Positions 9,285 to 17,422 of a DNA stretch of 64,000 nucleotides are shown piece by piece. Source of the DNA: Anaerolineales bacterium. GTDB taxonomy: Bacteria > Chloroflexota > Anaerolineae > Anaerolineales > Villigracilaceae. Every line of letters begins with the position of its first letter. Within the stretch, counting starts at the first letter, position 1. Where the stretch lies: contig JADZCC010000079.1 of NCBI GenBank assembly GCA_020851785.1, positions 1 through 64,000 of the forward strand. Reading direction: 5' to 3'. The notes under the pieces are model-generated. The model worked only from the letters and a program-made list of their open reading frames with translations, was not told the origin of the DNA and did not search any database. A program made the position numbers and the translations under genes.

Positions 9285-9382
9285 CATCCGCTTCACGAAT
9301 CCGTTAATATCCGTGAATCCGTTTCAAAGTCCGTTTACCAGTCCGTTTATAAACCCGCTTATCCGCTTCACGAATCCGCTAC
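9285..9382. repeat. TCCGT short-repeat tract at lysX-argF junction
   Basis: ATCCGCTTCACGAATCCGT, ATCCGTGAATCCGT, AAAGTCCGTTTACCAGTCCG and further units fill the space and run into the lysX 3' end, giving its last codons (ADS) and stop. The unit matches the tract at 5022-5160, 4 kb away in the same operon. Confidence 0.75.
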
Positions 9383-10240
9383 CGCTTTTACAACGCTCAC
9401 CGTATATTCCACAATCTCGCCCGCAATATCAATCCCGCTCACGGGTTGCATCGTGTGGAACTCCATCGTGTGATTAATCTCATTGACCACGAGTCCCTTC
9501 TCAGGGTGTTCGACCAAATCCACTGCCAGCACACCGCCGCCCACCGCCTGCGCCGCGCGCAAACATAAACTCTCGATCTCAGGCGTGATGGGACACAACT
9601 CCCCTTCGCCGCCGCGCGCCGTGTTCGTAATCCAATGTTCGGACTTGCGATACATCGCGGTCAAGACTTTATCCCCAATCACAATCGCGCGAATGTCGCG
9701 CCCAGGCTTGGCGATATATTCCTGAATATAAAAAACCGAATGTTGCACCGACCCAAGCGTGGATTTATGCTCCAGTACCGCTTCCGCCGCATCGCGGTCA
9801 TTGACCTTCGCCAACAACCGTCCCCACGACCCGACCACAGGCTTCAAGACCACAGGATAGCCGAACGCTTCAATCGCTTCCAACGCCGCTTCAGGCGTGA
9901 ACGCGGTTGCATTATGCGGTTGCGGCACGCCGTCTCGCGCCAGCGCCGCGCTCGTCATCAACTTGTCGCCGCAAATTTCCGCAACGGATGCCGTGTTCAC
10001 GGTCGGCACGCCAAACGCGTTCAACAAACGCAGGGCATACAACCCGCTGTTGTAGCTGATGCTTCGTTCCAGCACCGCGTCATACTGTCGCCATGGCTTC
10101 GGGTCGTTCAAATCAAAATGAATCGCGCGATCGTCCAAACGGTCATAATCCATGCCGCGTTTTTCCAATGCGCCCAGAATCCATTTCTCTTCCACGCGCA
10201 CCCGCGAATACAAAACGCCAATCTTGAGTCTTCTCTGCAT
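9368..10240 (-). CDS. lysX: LysW-dependent amino acid ligase (LysX/ArgX)
   Basis: This ATP-grasp ligase of 290 residues joins the amino group of aminoadipate or glutamate to the side-chain carboxylate of the C-terminal Glu of LysW. The start at 10240 ([19 protein letters not shown]) has GGAG six to seven bases upstream; earlier in-frame starts run into repeats. Conserved blocks are [43 protein letters not shown] and the metal-binding NEINHTMEF. It looks close to Thermus LysX, but the operon holds argF, argG and argH and none of the homocitrate-pathway genes, so glutamate may be its main substrate. Substrate specificity cannot be read with certainty. Confidence 0.88.
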   Translation of the reverse strand: MQRRLKIGVLYSRVRVEEKWILGALEKRGMDYDRLDDRAIHFDLNDPKPWRQYDAVLERSISYNSGLYALRLLNAFGVPTVNTASVAEICGDKLMTSAALARDGVPQPHNATAFTPEAALEAIEAFGYPVVLKPVVGSWGRLLAKVNDRDAAEAVLEHKSTLGSVQHSVFYIQEYIAKPGRDIRAIVIGDKVLTAMYRKSEHWITNTARGGEGELCPITPEIESLCLRAAQAVGGGVLAVDLVEHPEKGLVVNEINHTMEFHTMQPVSGIDIAGEIVEYTVSVVKAVADS

Positions 10241-10254
10241 ACCAATCTCCATAA

Positions 10255-10323
10255 TGACGATAGACGATTGACCATAGACCATCATCTTCCACGGTCAATC
10301 GTCCGCTGTCAATCGTCCATGGT
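10255..10323. repeat. Inverted short-repeat tract, lysW-lysX spacer
   Basis: GACGATAGACGATTGACCAT and AGACCATCATC are followed by GGTCAATCGTCC, TGTCAATCGTCC and ATGGTCTA, so the second half is complementary to the first. The tract starts right after the lysW stop and ends just before the lysX ribosome binding site. Confidence 0.65.
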
Positions 10324-10494
10324 CTACTCTCCCCAATCTTCCTGTTCCATGGGCGCCAACTGCACCGCCGCAGGCTCCAGCGCGGTCACTTCCAAATCCA
10401 CGCCGCAATCCGAACAGACCAAAATCTCGCCGACTTCAGTTCCAGCGGCTAACTCCACTTGGGCTTCACATTCAGGGCAGGTTGCGGTATTCAT
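10324..10494 (-). CDS. lysW: Amino-group carrier protein LysW
   Basis: This small acidic carrier has 56 residues (stop TAG at 10324-10326). Two Cys pairs, CPEC (residues 6-9) and CSDC (27-30), form the zinc site, and the C-terminus is EDWGE, the LysW signature whose last Glu is the attachment point for the substrate. GGAG lies about nine bases before the ATG, inside the end of argH, whose stop is only five bases upstream. LysW shields the substrate amino group and delivers intermediates to LysZ, LysY, LysJ and LysK. The gene is easily missed because of its size, yet it defines the whole pathway. Confidence 0.96.
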   Translation of the reverse strand: MNTATCPECEAQVELAAGTEVGEILVCSDCGVDLEVTALEPAAVQLAPMEQEDWGE

Positions 10495-10499
10495 TTTTA

Positions 10500-11912
10500 T
10501 TACACTCCTTTGATTTTTTGAATTTGATTTTTTACAGATTGGAGACTCGCGCCGCCAATTGCATTTCGTTTTTCAACCGATTGCATCGGGTCAAACACTT
10601 GATAAACATCCGCTTCAAACGCGGGACTGATAGCCTGATACGCTTCGAGCGGCATTTTCTCCATCCCAACCTTTTCCTCCCCCGCCGCGCGGACGACTTG
10701 TCCCGCCGCCTCATGCGCCTTCCGAAACGGAATCCCCTTCGCCACCAGATAATCCGCCAAATCCGTCGCCAGCATGGATGAGTCAATCGCGTTCCGTATC
10801 CGTTCAGGTTTTACGGTAATCGTCCGCAGGGCTTCGGCAAGCACGGGCAACATCATCAACAACGTATCGCTCGCTTGAAAGACGGGCGCTTTATCCTCTT
10901 GTAAATCTTTATCATAAGTAGAAGGCAAACCTTTGAGCGTGGCAAGCAGACCCGTCAGCAAGCCCAGCAGAGTCCCTGCTTTGCCTCGAGTCAATTCAAA
11001 CACGTCAGGGTTTTTCTTCTGCGGCATCAAACTCGAACCCGTCGAAAACGCATCGGCTAACTCAAAGAAGCCAAACTCCGCGCTGGTGAACAAAACAATC
11101 TGCTCGGCGAGTTTGCTTAAGTGAACGCCAATCAGCGTGGCGCAGAAAAGATATTCCGCCGCAAAATCCCGATCTGAAACGGCGTCCATGCTGTTTTGCG
11201 AGACTTCCGCAAAACCCAACGCATTCGCTAAAGCAATGCGGTCAATTTCAAACGGCGCGCCCGCCAAAGCGCCGCTCCCCAACGGCAAAACGGAGACTCG
11301 CTTCACTAAATCATTTAATCTTTCAACGTCTCTTTGCAAGGGGTGATAATGACTCAGCCACCAATGCGCCAACAGAATCGGTTGCGCCCTCTGCAAATGA
11401 GTGTAGCCAGGCATCAGAATTGCCCCACTCTCACCTTCGCCCTTCTCCCCTTGGGAGAAGGGTTGGGGATGAGGGATGGCTTTTTCTGCATTCTCCACCA
11501 AAGCGGATTGCAAACCCTGCAAAGCGGATTGCAGTTCAGGGATTGCGCCCAACATCCACAAACGGAAATCAGTCGCTACTTGGTCGTTGCGGCTTCTACC
11601 CGTGTGCAATTTGCCCGCCACGTCGCCAATCAGTTCGGTGAGCCTGCGCTCAACGGCAGTGTGAATGTCTTCGTCGGCGGGGGCGAAGAGAAACTGTCCG
11701 CTGGTAAATTCTTTTTTGACAGCACCCAGCCCGAGCGCGATCGAGGCGTGTTCTTCATCCCGCAAAATGCCCGCCCGCAGAATCGCCTGCGCCCACGCGA
11801 GGCTTCCATCAATATCCTGAAGCGCCAGGCGTTGATCCACAGGCAGGGAAGTGTTCAAATCCCAGGCTTGTTGATTTAATTTGGTTGAAAAACGTCCACC
11901 CCAAAGGGTCAT
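10500..11912 (-). CDS. argH: Argininosuccinate lyase
   Basis: This 470-residue fumarase/aspartase-superfamily enzyme splits argininosuccinate into arginine and fumarate. It has the N-terminal LWGGRFS, HTGRSRND, MPGYTHLQRAQP and the signature GSSLMPQKKNPD. Residues of about 146-163 (IPHPQPFSQGEKGEGES) are an extra stretch encoded by a palindromic repeat inserted in frame shortly before MPGYTHLQ; relatives lack such a segment here. It lies between argG (62 bases upstream) and lysW (5 bases downstream) and is surely co-transcribed with both. Confidence 0.95.
   Translation of the reverse strand: MTLWGGRFSTKLNQQAWDLNTSLPVDQRLALQDIDGSLAWAQAILRAGILRDEEHASIALGLGAVKKEFTSGQFLFAPADEDIHTAVERRLTELIGDVAGKLHTGRSRNDQVATDFRLWMLGAIPELQSALQGLQSALVENAEKAIPHPQPFSQGEKGEGESGAILMPGYTHLQRAQPILLAHWWLSHYHPLQRDVERLNDLVKRVSVLPLGSGALAGAPFEIDRIALANALGFAEVSQNSMDAVSDRDFAAEYLFCATLIGVHLSKLAEQIVLFTSAEFGFFELADAFSTGSSLMPQKKNPDVFELTRGKAGTLLGLLTGLLATLKGLPSTYDKDLQEDKAPVFQASDTLLMMLPVLAEALRTITVKPERIRNAIDSSMLATDLADYLVAKGIPFRKAHEAAGQVVRAAGEEKVGMEKMPLEAYQAISPAFEADVYQVFDPMQSVEKRNAIGGASLQSVKNQIQKIKGV
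11424..11476. repeat. Palindromic repeat inserted in argH coding sequence
   Basis: CTCACCTTCGCCCTTCTCCC - TTGGGAGAAGGG - TTGGGGATGAGGG is a hairpin element matching the intergenic unit near 27546-27582. It adds about 17 residues to ArgH without breaking the frame. Confidence 0.85.
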
Positions 11913-11925
11913 AGTTACCTCGCTG

Positions 11926-11983
11926 ATTAGGTAATTAGGAATTAGGAAAACCCTAATACCTAATCGCCTAATTCCTAATCTCT
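11926..11983. repeat. ATTAGG short-repeat hairpin, argG-argH junction
   Basis: ATTAGG-TAATTAGG-AATTAGG units are followed by their complements CCCTAATACCTAAT and CCTAATTCCTAAT, so the spacer can form one imperfect hairpin. The argG stop codon (11975-11977) lies inside it. Confidence 0.7.
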
Positions 11984-13246
11984 CTTGAATTTCGAATAAT
12001 CGGGCTTGGGCATGTCGAGACCCGAAACAGGCAAGCCGTTCAATCCGCGCACTTTCAAACTCAGACCATACAAGCGGATGAAGCCTTCGGCGTGGCTTTG
12101 GTCGTACACGTCTTCCTGACCAAAGGTTGCAAAATCTTCGCGATACAAACTAAACGGAGATTTTTTGCCCGCCGTGATGATGTTGCCTTTATACAATTTC
12201 AACTTGACCGTGCCAGTGACGGGTCCTTGCGTCGCGTTGACGAATGCGTCCAGCGCTTCGCGTAACGGCGTGAACCACAAGCCGTTGTAAGTGAGTTCGG
12301 TATATTTGACCGCCGTCATTTCTTTGAAGTGCATGGTTTCGCGATCCAAGACCAGCGACTCAAGTTCGCGGTGCGCGTACAAGAGGATCGTGCCGCCTGG
12401 GGTTTCATACACGCCATGCGACTTCATGCCGACGAGCCGATTCTCCACCAAGTCCACGCGCCCAATGCCGTGCGCGCCGCCGATGGCGTTTAACTTTTCC
12501 ACAATTTTCGCGGGCGAAAGTTTTTCTCCGTTTACGGCAACAGGGTCGCCGCTTTCAAATTCGATTTCCACATATTGGGCTTCGTCTGGCGCGCTCTCGG
12601 GCGAAGTGGACATTTGATACATGGCTTCTTCGGGTTCGTTCCACGGGTCTTCGAGCAAGCCGCCTTCGTGCGAAAGATGCCACAGGTTTGAATCGCGCGA
12701 GTAAATGGATTTGATGGTGGCGGTGACTGGCACGTTGTGTTTCGCGGCGTAGGCGATTGCGTCTTCGCGCGAGCGGATATCCCACTCTCGCCACGGGGCG
12801 ATGATTTTGAGTCTGGGGTCGAGCGCCATGACGGTCAACTCGAAGCGGACTTGGTCATTGCCTTTGCCCGTCGCGCCATGCGCCACCGCATCCGCGCCCA
12901 CTTGATGAGCGACATCCACTAAATGTTTGGCAATTAAAGGACGGGCAACCGATGTGCCCAATAAATACTTGTGTTCGTACACCGCCCCCATCTTCAACAT
13001 GGGAAAGAGATATTCCGAAGCGAACTCTTCCTTCATGTCGTGAATAATGCACTGACTCGCGCCGCTGTTGAGCGCTTTCTGTTCCAGCCCGCGCATATCT
13101 TCGTCGCCCTGCCCAATATCGGCGCAGAAACATACCACCTCACAACCGTAGTTTTCCTTCAACCACGGCACGATCACAGACGTATCCAAGCCGCCAGAAT
13201 AGGCGAGGACAACTTTCTTCACTTGCGGTTTCGATTTCGGACTCAT
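11975..13246 (-). CDS. argG: Argininosuccinate synthase
   Basis: This 423-residue ATP-dependent ligase joins citrulline and aspartate. The N-terminal ATP loop is [14 protein letters not shown], and [14 protein letters not shown] and the downstream citrulline/aspartate binding blocks are present. AAGGAG lies five bases before the ATG. It is the first structural gene of the nine-gene arginine/LysW operon, so it lies directly behind the leader with its putative attenuator. The stop codon falls in a repeat tract. Confidence 0.96.
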   Translation of the reverse strand: MSPKSKPQVKKVVLAYSGGLDTSVIVPWLKENYGCEVVCFCADIGQGDEDMRGLEQKALNSGASQCIIHDMKEEFASEYLFPMLKMGAVYEHKYLLGTSVARPLIAKHLVDVAHQVGADAVAHGATGKGNDQVRFELTVMALDPRLKIIAPWREWDIRSREDAIAYAAKHNVPVTATIKSIYSRDSNLWHLSHEGGLLEDPWNEPEEAMYQMSTSPESAPDEAQYVEIEFESGDPVAVNGEKLSPAKIVEKLNAIGGAHGIGRVDLVENRLVGMKSHGVYETPGGTILLYAHRELESLVLDRETMHFKEMTAVKYTELTYNGLWFTPLREALDAFVNATQGPVTGTVKLKLYKGNIITAGKKSPFSLYREDFATFGQEDVYDQSHAEGFIRLYGLSLKVRGLNGLPVSGLDMPKPDYSKFKRD

Positions 13247-13310
13247 GTTTCTCCTTGTGATACCGTAATACCGACTTACCCACAGGGCTTAGTCGGCGCT
13301 ACAAAAATAA

Positions 13311-13342
13311 AAAAACAACCCGCCTTGAAGGCGGGTTGTTTT
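13311..13342 (-). terminator. Intrinsic terminator in argG leader (attenuator)
   Basis: On the minus strand AAAACAACCCGCC (13342-13330), loop TTCAA, and GGCGGGTTGTTTT form a perfect 13-bp stem that runs into TTTTTATTTTTG. It stands about 65 bases upstream of argG and downstream of a promoter reading toward argG, so it would cut the operon transcript unless prevented. Some of the stem could also serve the opposite strand, but no gene ends there. Confidence 0.8.
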
Positions 13343-13381
13343 GGTTGACTATCGCGGTCTTACTCTGCGCTTACGCTTTCA

Positions 13382-13465
13382 TCATCCAAACAAAAAGAAC
13401 CCAACCTTCTGAAAAGGGGTAGGCTTCGGACGACGGGTACGTGGAGCAAATACGTTTGATAACAT
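13382..13465 (-). CDS. Putative Arg-rich leader peptide
   Basis: This 27-codon frame begins three to five bases after the expected transcription start and reads MLSNVFAPRTRRPKP and so on. Three CGT Arg codons fall in four positions (Arg9, Thr10, Arg11, Arg12; bases 13430-13441). The codons for KVGFFL (13393-13408) read AAGGTTGGGTTCTTTT, which resembles the terminator 3' arm and can pair with its 5' arm. This is the layout of amino-acid attenuators: stalling at Arg codons would free the antiterminator segment. The near-leaderless start and lack of a Shine-Dalgarno are a weakness. Confidence 0.55.
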   Translation of the reverse strand: MLSNVFAPRTRRPKPTPFQKVGFFLFG

Positions 13466-13475
13466 ACTGGGCAAT

Positions 13476-13503
13476 ATTCTACTCGCAAACTGAAATGAGT
13501 CAA
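13476..13503 (-). promoter_or_regulatory. Promoter of the arg/LysW operon
   Basis: TTGACT (13503-13498) and TAGAAT (13481-13476) are separated by 16 bases on the minus strand, close to the sigma-70 consensus. Transcription would start near 13469, just upstream of the leader reading frame. Confidence 0.7.
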
Positions 13504-13594
13504 TGGTTTTAAGCGGGGAAATTATCAGAGTACCCATTTGGGTCAGAGCGCTGTTAGAACTAGCTGGCTTGAAGTATGATCCATTCAAGAGACT

Positions 13595-14032
13595 ATGACC
13601 AAAATTATTTTGCGCCCCACCACGCTCCCCGACCTGCCGATTTTATTTGAGCAACAACTGGAGGCTGAGGGCATCGCCATGTCCGCGTACCCGGCCAAAG
13701 ATCGCGGCGAATTTATGCGCCACTGGGAAGGCATCCTCAGTAATCCATCCGTTGCGGCGCGTACAATCCTTTATAAGGAAAAGGTCGCCGGTCACATCCT
13801 GTGTTGGAAAGAGGGGAAGTACGAGCAGAGAGTCGGCTATTGGATTGGCAAGCAGTTTTGGGGGCGGGGTGTGGCGTCGTCTGCAGTGCGGGCGCTCCTC
13901 GCGGAAATTAAAATCCGCCCGCTCTATGCGGAGGTTGCCAATCACAACCTTGCTTCGCGGCGCGTATTGGAAAAAAACGGATTCAGCCTGCATGAAACGG
14001 AGGATAAAATCTCCAAGTTCAAACTTGTTTAA
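13595..14032 (+). CDS. GNAT family N-acetyltransferase
   Basis: This 145-residue protein has the RimJ/RimL-type fold: N-terminal ILRPTTLPDLPILFE, central GYWIGKQFWGRGVASSAVRALL (acetyl-CoA pyrophosphate loop) and the C-terminal NLASRRVLEKNGF. It should transfer acetyl from acetyl-CoA to an amine, but the acceptor is unknown. It is divergent from the arginine operon and convergent with pheA, five bases apart, so no operon context helps. Confidence 0.8.
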   Translation: MTKIILRPTTLPDLPILFEQQLEAEGIAMSAYPAKDRGEFMRHWEGILSNPSVAARTILYKEKVAGHILCWKEGKYEQRVGYWIGKQFWGRGVASSAVRALLAEIKIRPLYAEVANHNLASRRVLEKNGFSLHETEDKISKFKLV

Positions 14033-14037
14033 GCGGG

Positions 14038-14856
14038 CTATCCCTTGAAGTTAAAGCGCGGATACGACCCCAGCACGCGCAACATTTCCGCATATTCAGC
14101 CAAATGATCCAGCGCCTTTTGCGCGCGGGGCTCGTGTTCTGCCCCAACGAAATCCACATAAAAGAGATAATCCCAGGGCGTCCCCTGCAGGGGGCGCGAT
14201 TCAATCTTCGTCAAATCCAGGTCGCGAAATGCAAAAACGCTCAAGGCCTTAAACAAGGCGCCCGGCACGTTCTTTAAAGTGAAGACAATTGAAGTTTTCG
14301 CTTCGTCCGGCGGCGTTTGGGCTTCGCGTCGAATCGCCAAAAAGCGCGTGTAATTCTCCGGGTTGTCTTCAATGCCTTCTTCCAAAATTTCCATGCCGTA
14401 CAATTCTGCGGCGCGACGGGAGGCGATGGCCGCCGTGTCGCGCGCGCCGGATTCCTTAAGCAGTTTCACGCTCCCGGCTGTATCGTAAACCTGTTCCGGT
14501 TTAATTTGATGTTTACGCAAATATTCAATGCACTGACCCAGCGCCTGCGGATGACTAATCGCCTTTTTGATTTCGTGCTTTTTCACGCCCGGCGCCGCAA
14601 TCAAACAATGCCGCACGCGCAGGTAATGCTCCCCCACAATGAACAGGTTGTGCTTTAATAACAAATCATAATTTTGATGAATGCTCCCGGCCAACGAATT
14701 CTCAACGGGGATTAATGCCCCGTCCGCCTGAGCGGAAGTGACCGCGTCAAAGACCAGGTCAAAGGCCTGGCATGGAAGCGTCTCGACTTCTCCAGAATAA
14801 TCAAACACCGCCTGCTCGCTATACGCGCCATGTTCGCCTTGAAAAGCTATTTTCAT
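14038..14856 (-). CDS. pheA: Prephenate dehydratase
   Basis: This 272-residue monofunctional enzyme turns prephenate into phenylpyruvate. The catalytic domain (about 1-180) shows FQGEHGAYSEQA, IPVENSLAGSI and NYTRFLAI with the essential Thr-Arg-Phe. An ACT domain follows with ESRPLQGTPWDY, the phenylalanine-sensing motif, so feedback inhibition is expected. AAAGGAG precedes the ATG. It lies 30 bases after an aminotransferase on the same strand, which could finish phenylalanine synthesis. Confidence 0.95.
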   Translation of the reverse strand: MKIAFQGEHGAYSEQAVFDYSGEVETLPCQAFDLVFDAVTSAQADGALIPVENSLAGSIHQNYDLLLKHNLFIVGEHYLRVRHCLIAAPGVKKHEIKKAISHPQALGQCIEYLRKHQIKPEQVYDTAGSVKLLKESGARDTAAIASRRAAELYGMEILEEGIEDNPENYTRFLAIRREAQTPPDEAKTSIVFTLKNVPGALFKALSVFAFRDLDLTKIESRPLQGTPWDYLFYVDFVGAEHEPRAQKALDHLAEYAEMLRVLGSYPRFNFKG

Positions 14857-14886
14857 AATTCTCCTTTAAACCTGCAACCTGTAACC

Positions 14887-16098
14887 CTACTGTCTTTCAG
14901 CCCACGCGACGATCTTCCGAAAGCCCGCTTCCACATCTTCATCTGAAGCGGCAATGGACAGGCGGATAAAGCCTTCGCCATATTCGCCAAACGCCGAGCC
15001 AGGCACCAGCCCCACGCCTTCTTCTTCCAAAATTTTCTCGCACATTTCCACCGAGGACATCTTCAAAGCGCGCAAATCCAAAAAGAAATAAAACGCGCCC
15101 TGCGGCGGAACGACTTTGACTTTATCACATTCCAATTCATGCGAAAGGCGCATCACCAAATCCCGCCTGCGTCCATAGCCGGCGCGCATTTTTGAAGTTA
15201 CCACTTGAATCGCCGGATCCGTCAACGCAAAGGTCGCGGCTTTTTGGATGAAAGGCGCCACACACGTAATCGAATTTTGGCCAGCCTTCCAGGCATTGGC
15301 AATCACTTCGGCAGGCGCGGCCAAAAAGCCCACGCGCCAGCCCGTCATCGCATAGGATTTTGACAAACTGTTAATCAGCAACGTCCGCTCTTTGGCGCCG
15401 TCAATTGCCCCCGCAGAAGTCGGTCTATCTTCATAAAACAAACTTCCATAGACTTCATCGCTGACAATCCATAAGTTATTTTGTTTCGCAAAGTCCTGAA
15501 GTTTTTGTAAATAGGCTTTGGAGGGATAAGCGCCGGTTGGGTTGGACGGGTAATTCAAAACAATCGCTTTGGTTTGCGGAGTCAAAGCTTTCAGCCAAGA
15601 GTCAAAAAATGGGAGGAATCCATTTTCGGCGGGGGCGGGAACGCGAATCACATTGCCGCGCAACATGATCGCCATGTTGGCATGCGTCGCCCAGGAAGGG
15701 TCGGGAATCAAAACATCATCGCCGGGATTCAAAATGGATTGCAAAGCCAGATAATACGCATGAATGCCGCCATGCGTCGCCAAAATTTCACTCGCCGGGT
15801 CATACGTCACGCCTTCGTCGCGCAATAACTTCGCGGCAATCGCCTTGCGTAATTCCAACGTTCCGTTCGACGGGCCATAATGCGTCAAGCCAGCTTGCAT
15901 CGCTTTGAAAGCAACTTCGGCAATTGCCGGATGCGTTCCAAAATCCGGGTCGCCCACCTGCAAGCCGACAATGTTTTTTCCATCCGCTTTCAACGCGATG
16001 ATGCGGTCCGACATGGCCACCGTGGCCGATTGACGAATTAATGCAAATTGTTGATTGAGGTTCATAACGGGCGTGAGTGTATCAAACAAATAAATCAT
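14887..16098 (-). CDS. Class I/II aminotransferase (aspartate/aromatic type)
   Basis: This fold-type I PLP enzyme has 403 residues. Motifs are GLQVGDPDF near the N-terminus, the NYPSNPTGA substrate block, VSDEVYGSL and the PLP lysine in SLSKSYAMTGWRVGF. It is upstream of pheA, suggesting it uses phenylpyruvate or another aromatic keto acid, though aspartate is equally possible from sequence. The start could be 16098 (nearly leaderless, with TATAAA on the minus strand) or 16065, where MNLNQQFALIRQS begins the homologous region. Its start lies only 23 bases from the divergent glycerate kinase. Confidence 0.85.
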   Translation of the reverse strand: MIYLFDTLTPVMNLNQQFALIRQSATVAMSDRIIALKADGKNIVGLQVGDPDFGTHPAIAEVAFKAMQAGLTHYGPSNGTLELRKAIAAKLLRDEGVTYDPASEILATHGGIHAYYLALQSILNPGDDVLIPDPSWATHANMAIMLRGNVIRVPAPAENGFLPFFDSWLKALTPQTKAIVLNYPSNPTGAYPSKAYLQKLQDFAKQNNLWIVSDEVYGSLFYEDRPTSAGAIDGAKERTLLINSLSKSYAMTGWRVGFLAAPAEVIANAWKAGQNSITCVAPFIQKAATFALTDPAIQVVTSKMRAGYGRRRDLVMRLSHELECDKVKVVPPQGAFYFFLDLRALKMSSVEMCEKILEEEGVGLVPGSAFGEYGEGFIRLSIAASDEDVEAGFRKIVAWAERQ

Positions 16099-16121
16099 TC
16101 GTCAACGTTTATACTTGACGC

Positions 16122-17381
16122 ATGTTCAAAGCGGAACAATTCGCGACTCAATCTTTACAAAACGCAAGAATCTTGCGCATCCTCGCGGCGGCATTCAACG
16201 CGGTAGATCCATCCATTGCCGTAAAAAAATATTTGGATGAACGCCCGCTCCCAACCAACCAACGAACCTTCGCGCTCGGATTGGGCAAAGCCGCCATCAA
16301 GATGACTCAAGCCCTCGCGGATTCAACTTCATTAACGGGCACGCTCGTGATTACCAAACACGCCGCGCCGCTTAAGCTCCAGCCGGCTACAGTGATTCTC
16401 GGAAATCACCCCATCCCCGGCAGGGAGAGTGTAAAAGCCGGACAAGCCGCGTTGAAGTTTGTCTCGCAACTTACCGAAGATGATTTGCTCATTTGCTTAA
16501 TCTCCGGCGGCGGCTCGGCATTGATGGCGCTACCAGTCATTCCGCTGGAGGAACTCCAGACCTTAACTCAAGCGCTGTTGGCCAGCGGCGCAAACATCCA
16601 TGAAATCAATACCATTCGTCGTCATCTGGATTTGCTCAAAGGCGGCGGGCTGGCCCAACAAGCCAATGGCGCTCAAATCGTCAGCCTGATCCTTTCAGAC
16701 GTGGTCGGAGATTCAATTCAAGCCATTGCCTCCGGCCCCACCGCACCGGACGAATCCACGCTTGAAGACGTAATTTCTATTTTGAAGAAATATTCTATTG
16801 AAAATAATTTCAAAGAAAAATTTAGAGAAACAGCTAAATCAAACGACAAGGTTTTTCACAACGTTCAAAATCACATCATTGCGTCTAATTCCATTGCATT
16901 GAAAGCCGGACAAATGCAAGCCAAGGCGGAGGGCTTTGCCACGAAAATAATCAACGCCGAATTACAGGGGGAAGCGCGGGATGCAGGCAAGCAAATGGCC
17001 TTGCTTTTAAAAGAAGCGCTTCAAAAGCAGACCAGACCGTTCTGTCTGTTAGCCGGCGGCGAAACCACCGTCACGCTTACCGGGAACGGCACAGGCGGGC
17101 GAAATCAGGAGGTTGCCTTGGGCGCTGTGAACGAATTAAGTGGCATGGAGAATGTGCTGTTGATTTCAATTGCAACGGACGGAGAAGACGGCCCAACAGA
17201 TGCGGCCGGGGCGGTGGCCACAAACGCTACTTTGCAACGCGCAAAAGCGCTTCAACTAAATGTAGAGGATTATCTTGCCCAACACAACGCTTATTCTTTT
17301 TTCAATCAACTGGAAGATTTAATTAAAACAGGCGTAAGCGGAACAAACGTGAACGATTTGATTGCTATATTTGCCCTATAA
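16122..17381 (+). CDS. Glycerate 2-kinase (MOFRL family)
   Basis: This 419-residue enzyme belongs to the DUF4147/MOFRL glycerate kinases that phosphorylate D-glycerate at position 2. Visible blocks are ALGLGKAA, GNHPIPGRESVKAG, ISGGGSALMALP, LSDVVGD and the C-terminal LAGGETTVTLTGNGTGGRNQE and GEDGPTDAAGA. A possible -10 (TATACT) ends seven bases before the ATG, so the mRNA may be leaderless. It is divergent from the aminotransferase and shares a 60-base promoter region with it. Confidence 0.9.
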   Translation: MFKAEQFATQSLQNARILRILAAAFNAVDPSIAVKKYLDERPLPTNQRTFALGLGKAAIKMTQALADSTSLTGTLVITKHAAPLKLQPATVILGNHPIPGRESVKAGQAALKFVSQLTEDDLLICLISGGGSALMALPVIPLEELQTLTQALLASGANIHEINTIRRHLDLLKGGGLAQQANGAQIVSLILSDVVGDSIQAIASGPTAPDESTLEDVISILKKYSIENNFKEKFRETAKSNDKVFHNVQNHIIASNSIALKAGQMQAKAEGFATKIINAELQGEARDAGKQMALLLKEALQKQTRPFCLLAGGETTVTLTGNGTGGRNQEVALGAVNELSGMENVLLISIATDGEDGPTDAAGAVATNATLQRAKALQLNVEDYLAQHNAYSFFNQLEDLIKTGVSGTNVNDLIAIFAL

Positions 17382-17382
17382 A

Positions 17383-17410
17383 AAAGAGCAGGCTTTTATA
17401 CCTGCTCTTT
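17383..17410 (-). terminator. Terminator between convergent genes
   Basis: AAAGAGCAGG / CCTGCTCTTT forms a perfect 10-bp stem with an eight-base loop. On the minus strand the stem continues into CTTTTTTATAG, serving the secreted-protein gene. On the plus strand the T run is short, so glycerate kinase termination is weaker. Confidence 0.8.
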
Positions 17411-17422
17411 GCTGTGTGTCAG

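Noticed and set aside
9368..10240. RimK-type ribosomal S6 modification enzyme
   Set aside because: The ATP-grasp fold is shared, but [16 protein letters not shown] and NHTMEF, together with the adjacent lysW gene, point to LysX.
9635..10513. Plus-strand frame of nearly 300 codons opposite lysX and lysW
   Set aside because: The product is Arg/His-rich without motifs, and both lysX and lysW on the other strand are certain.
16075..16135. CGTCAA-N9-TTGACG dyad between divergent genes as an operator
   Set aside because: The arms are only six bases and overlap the expected -10 regions of both genes. Chance similarity is likely, so it is not listed as a feature.
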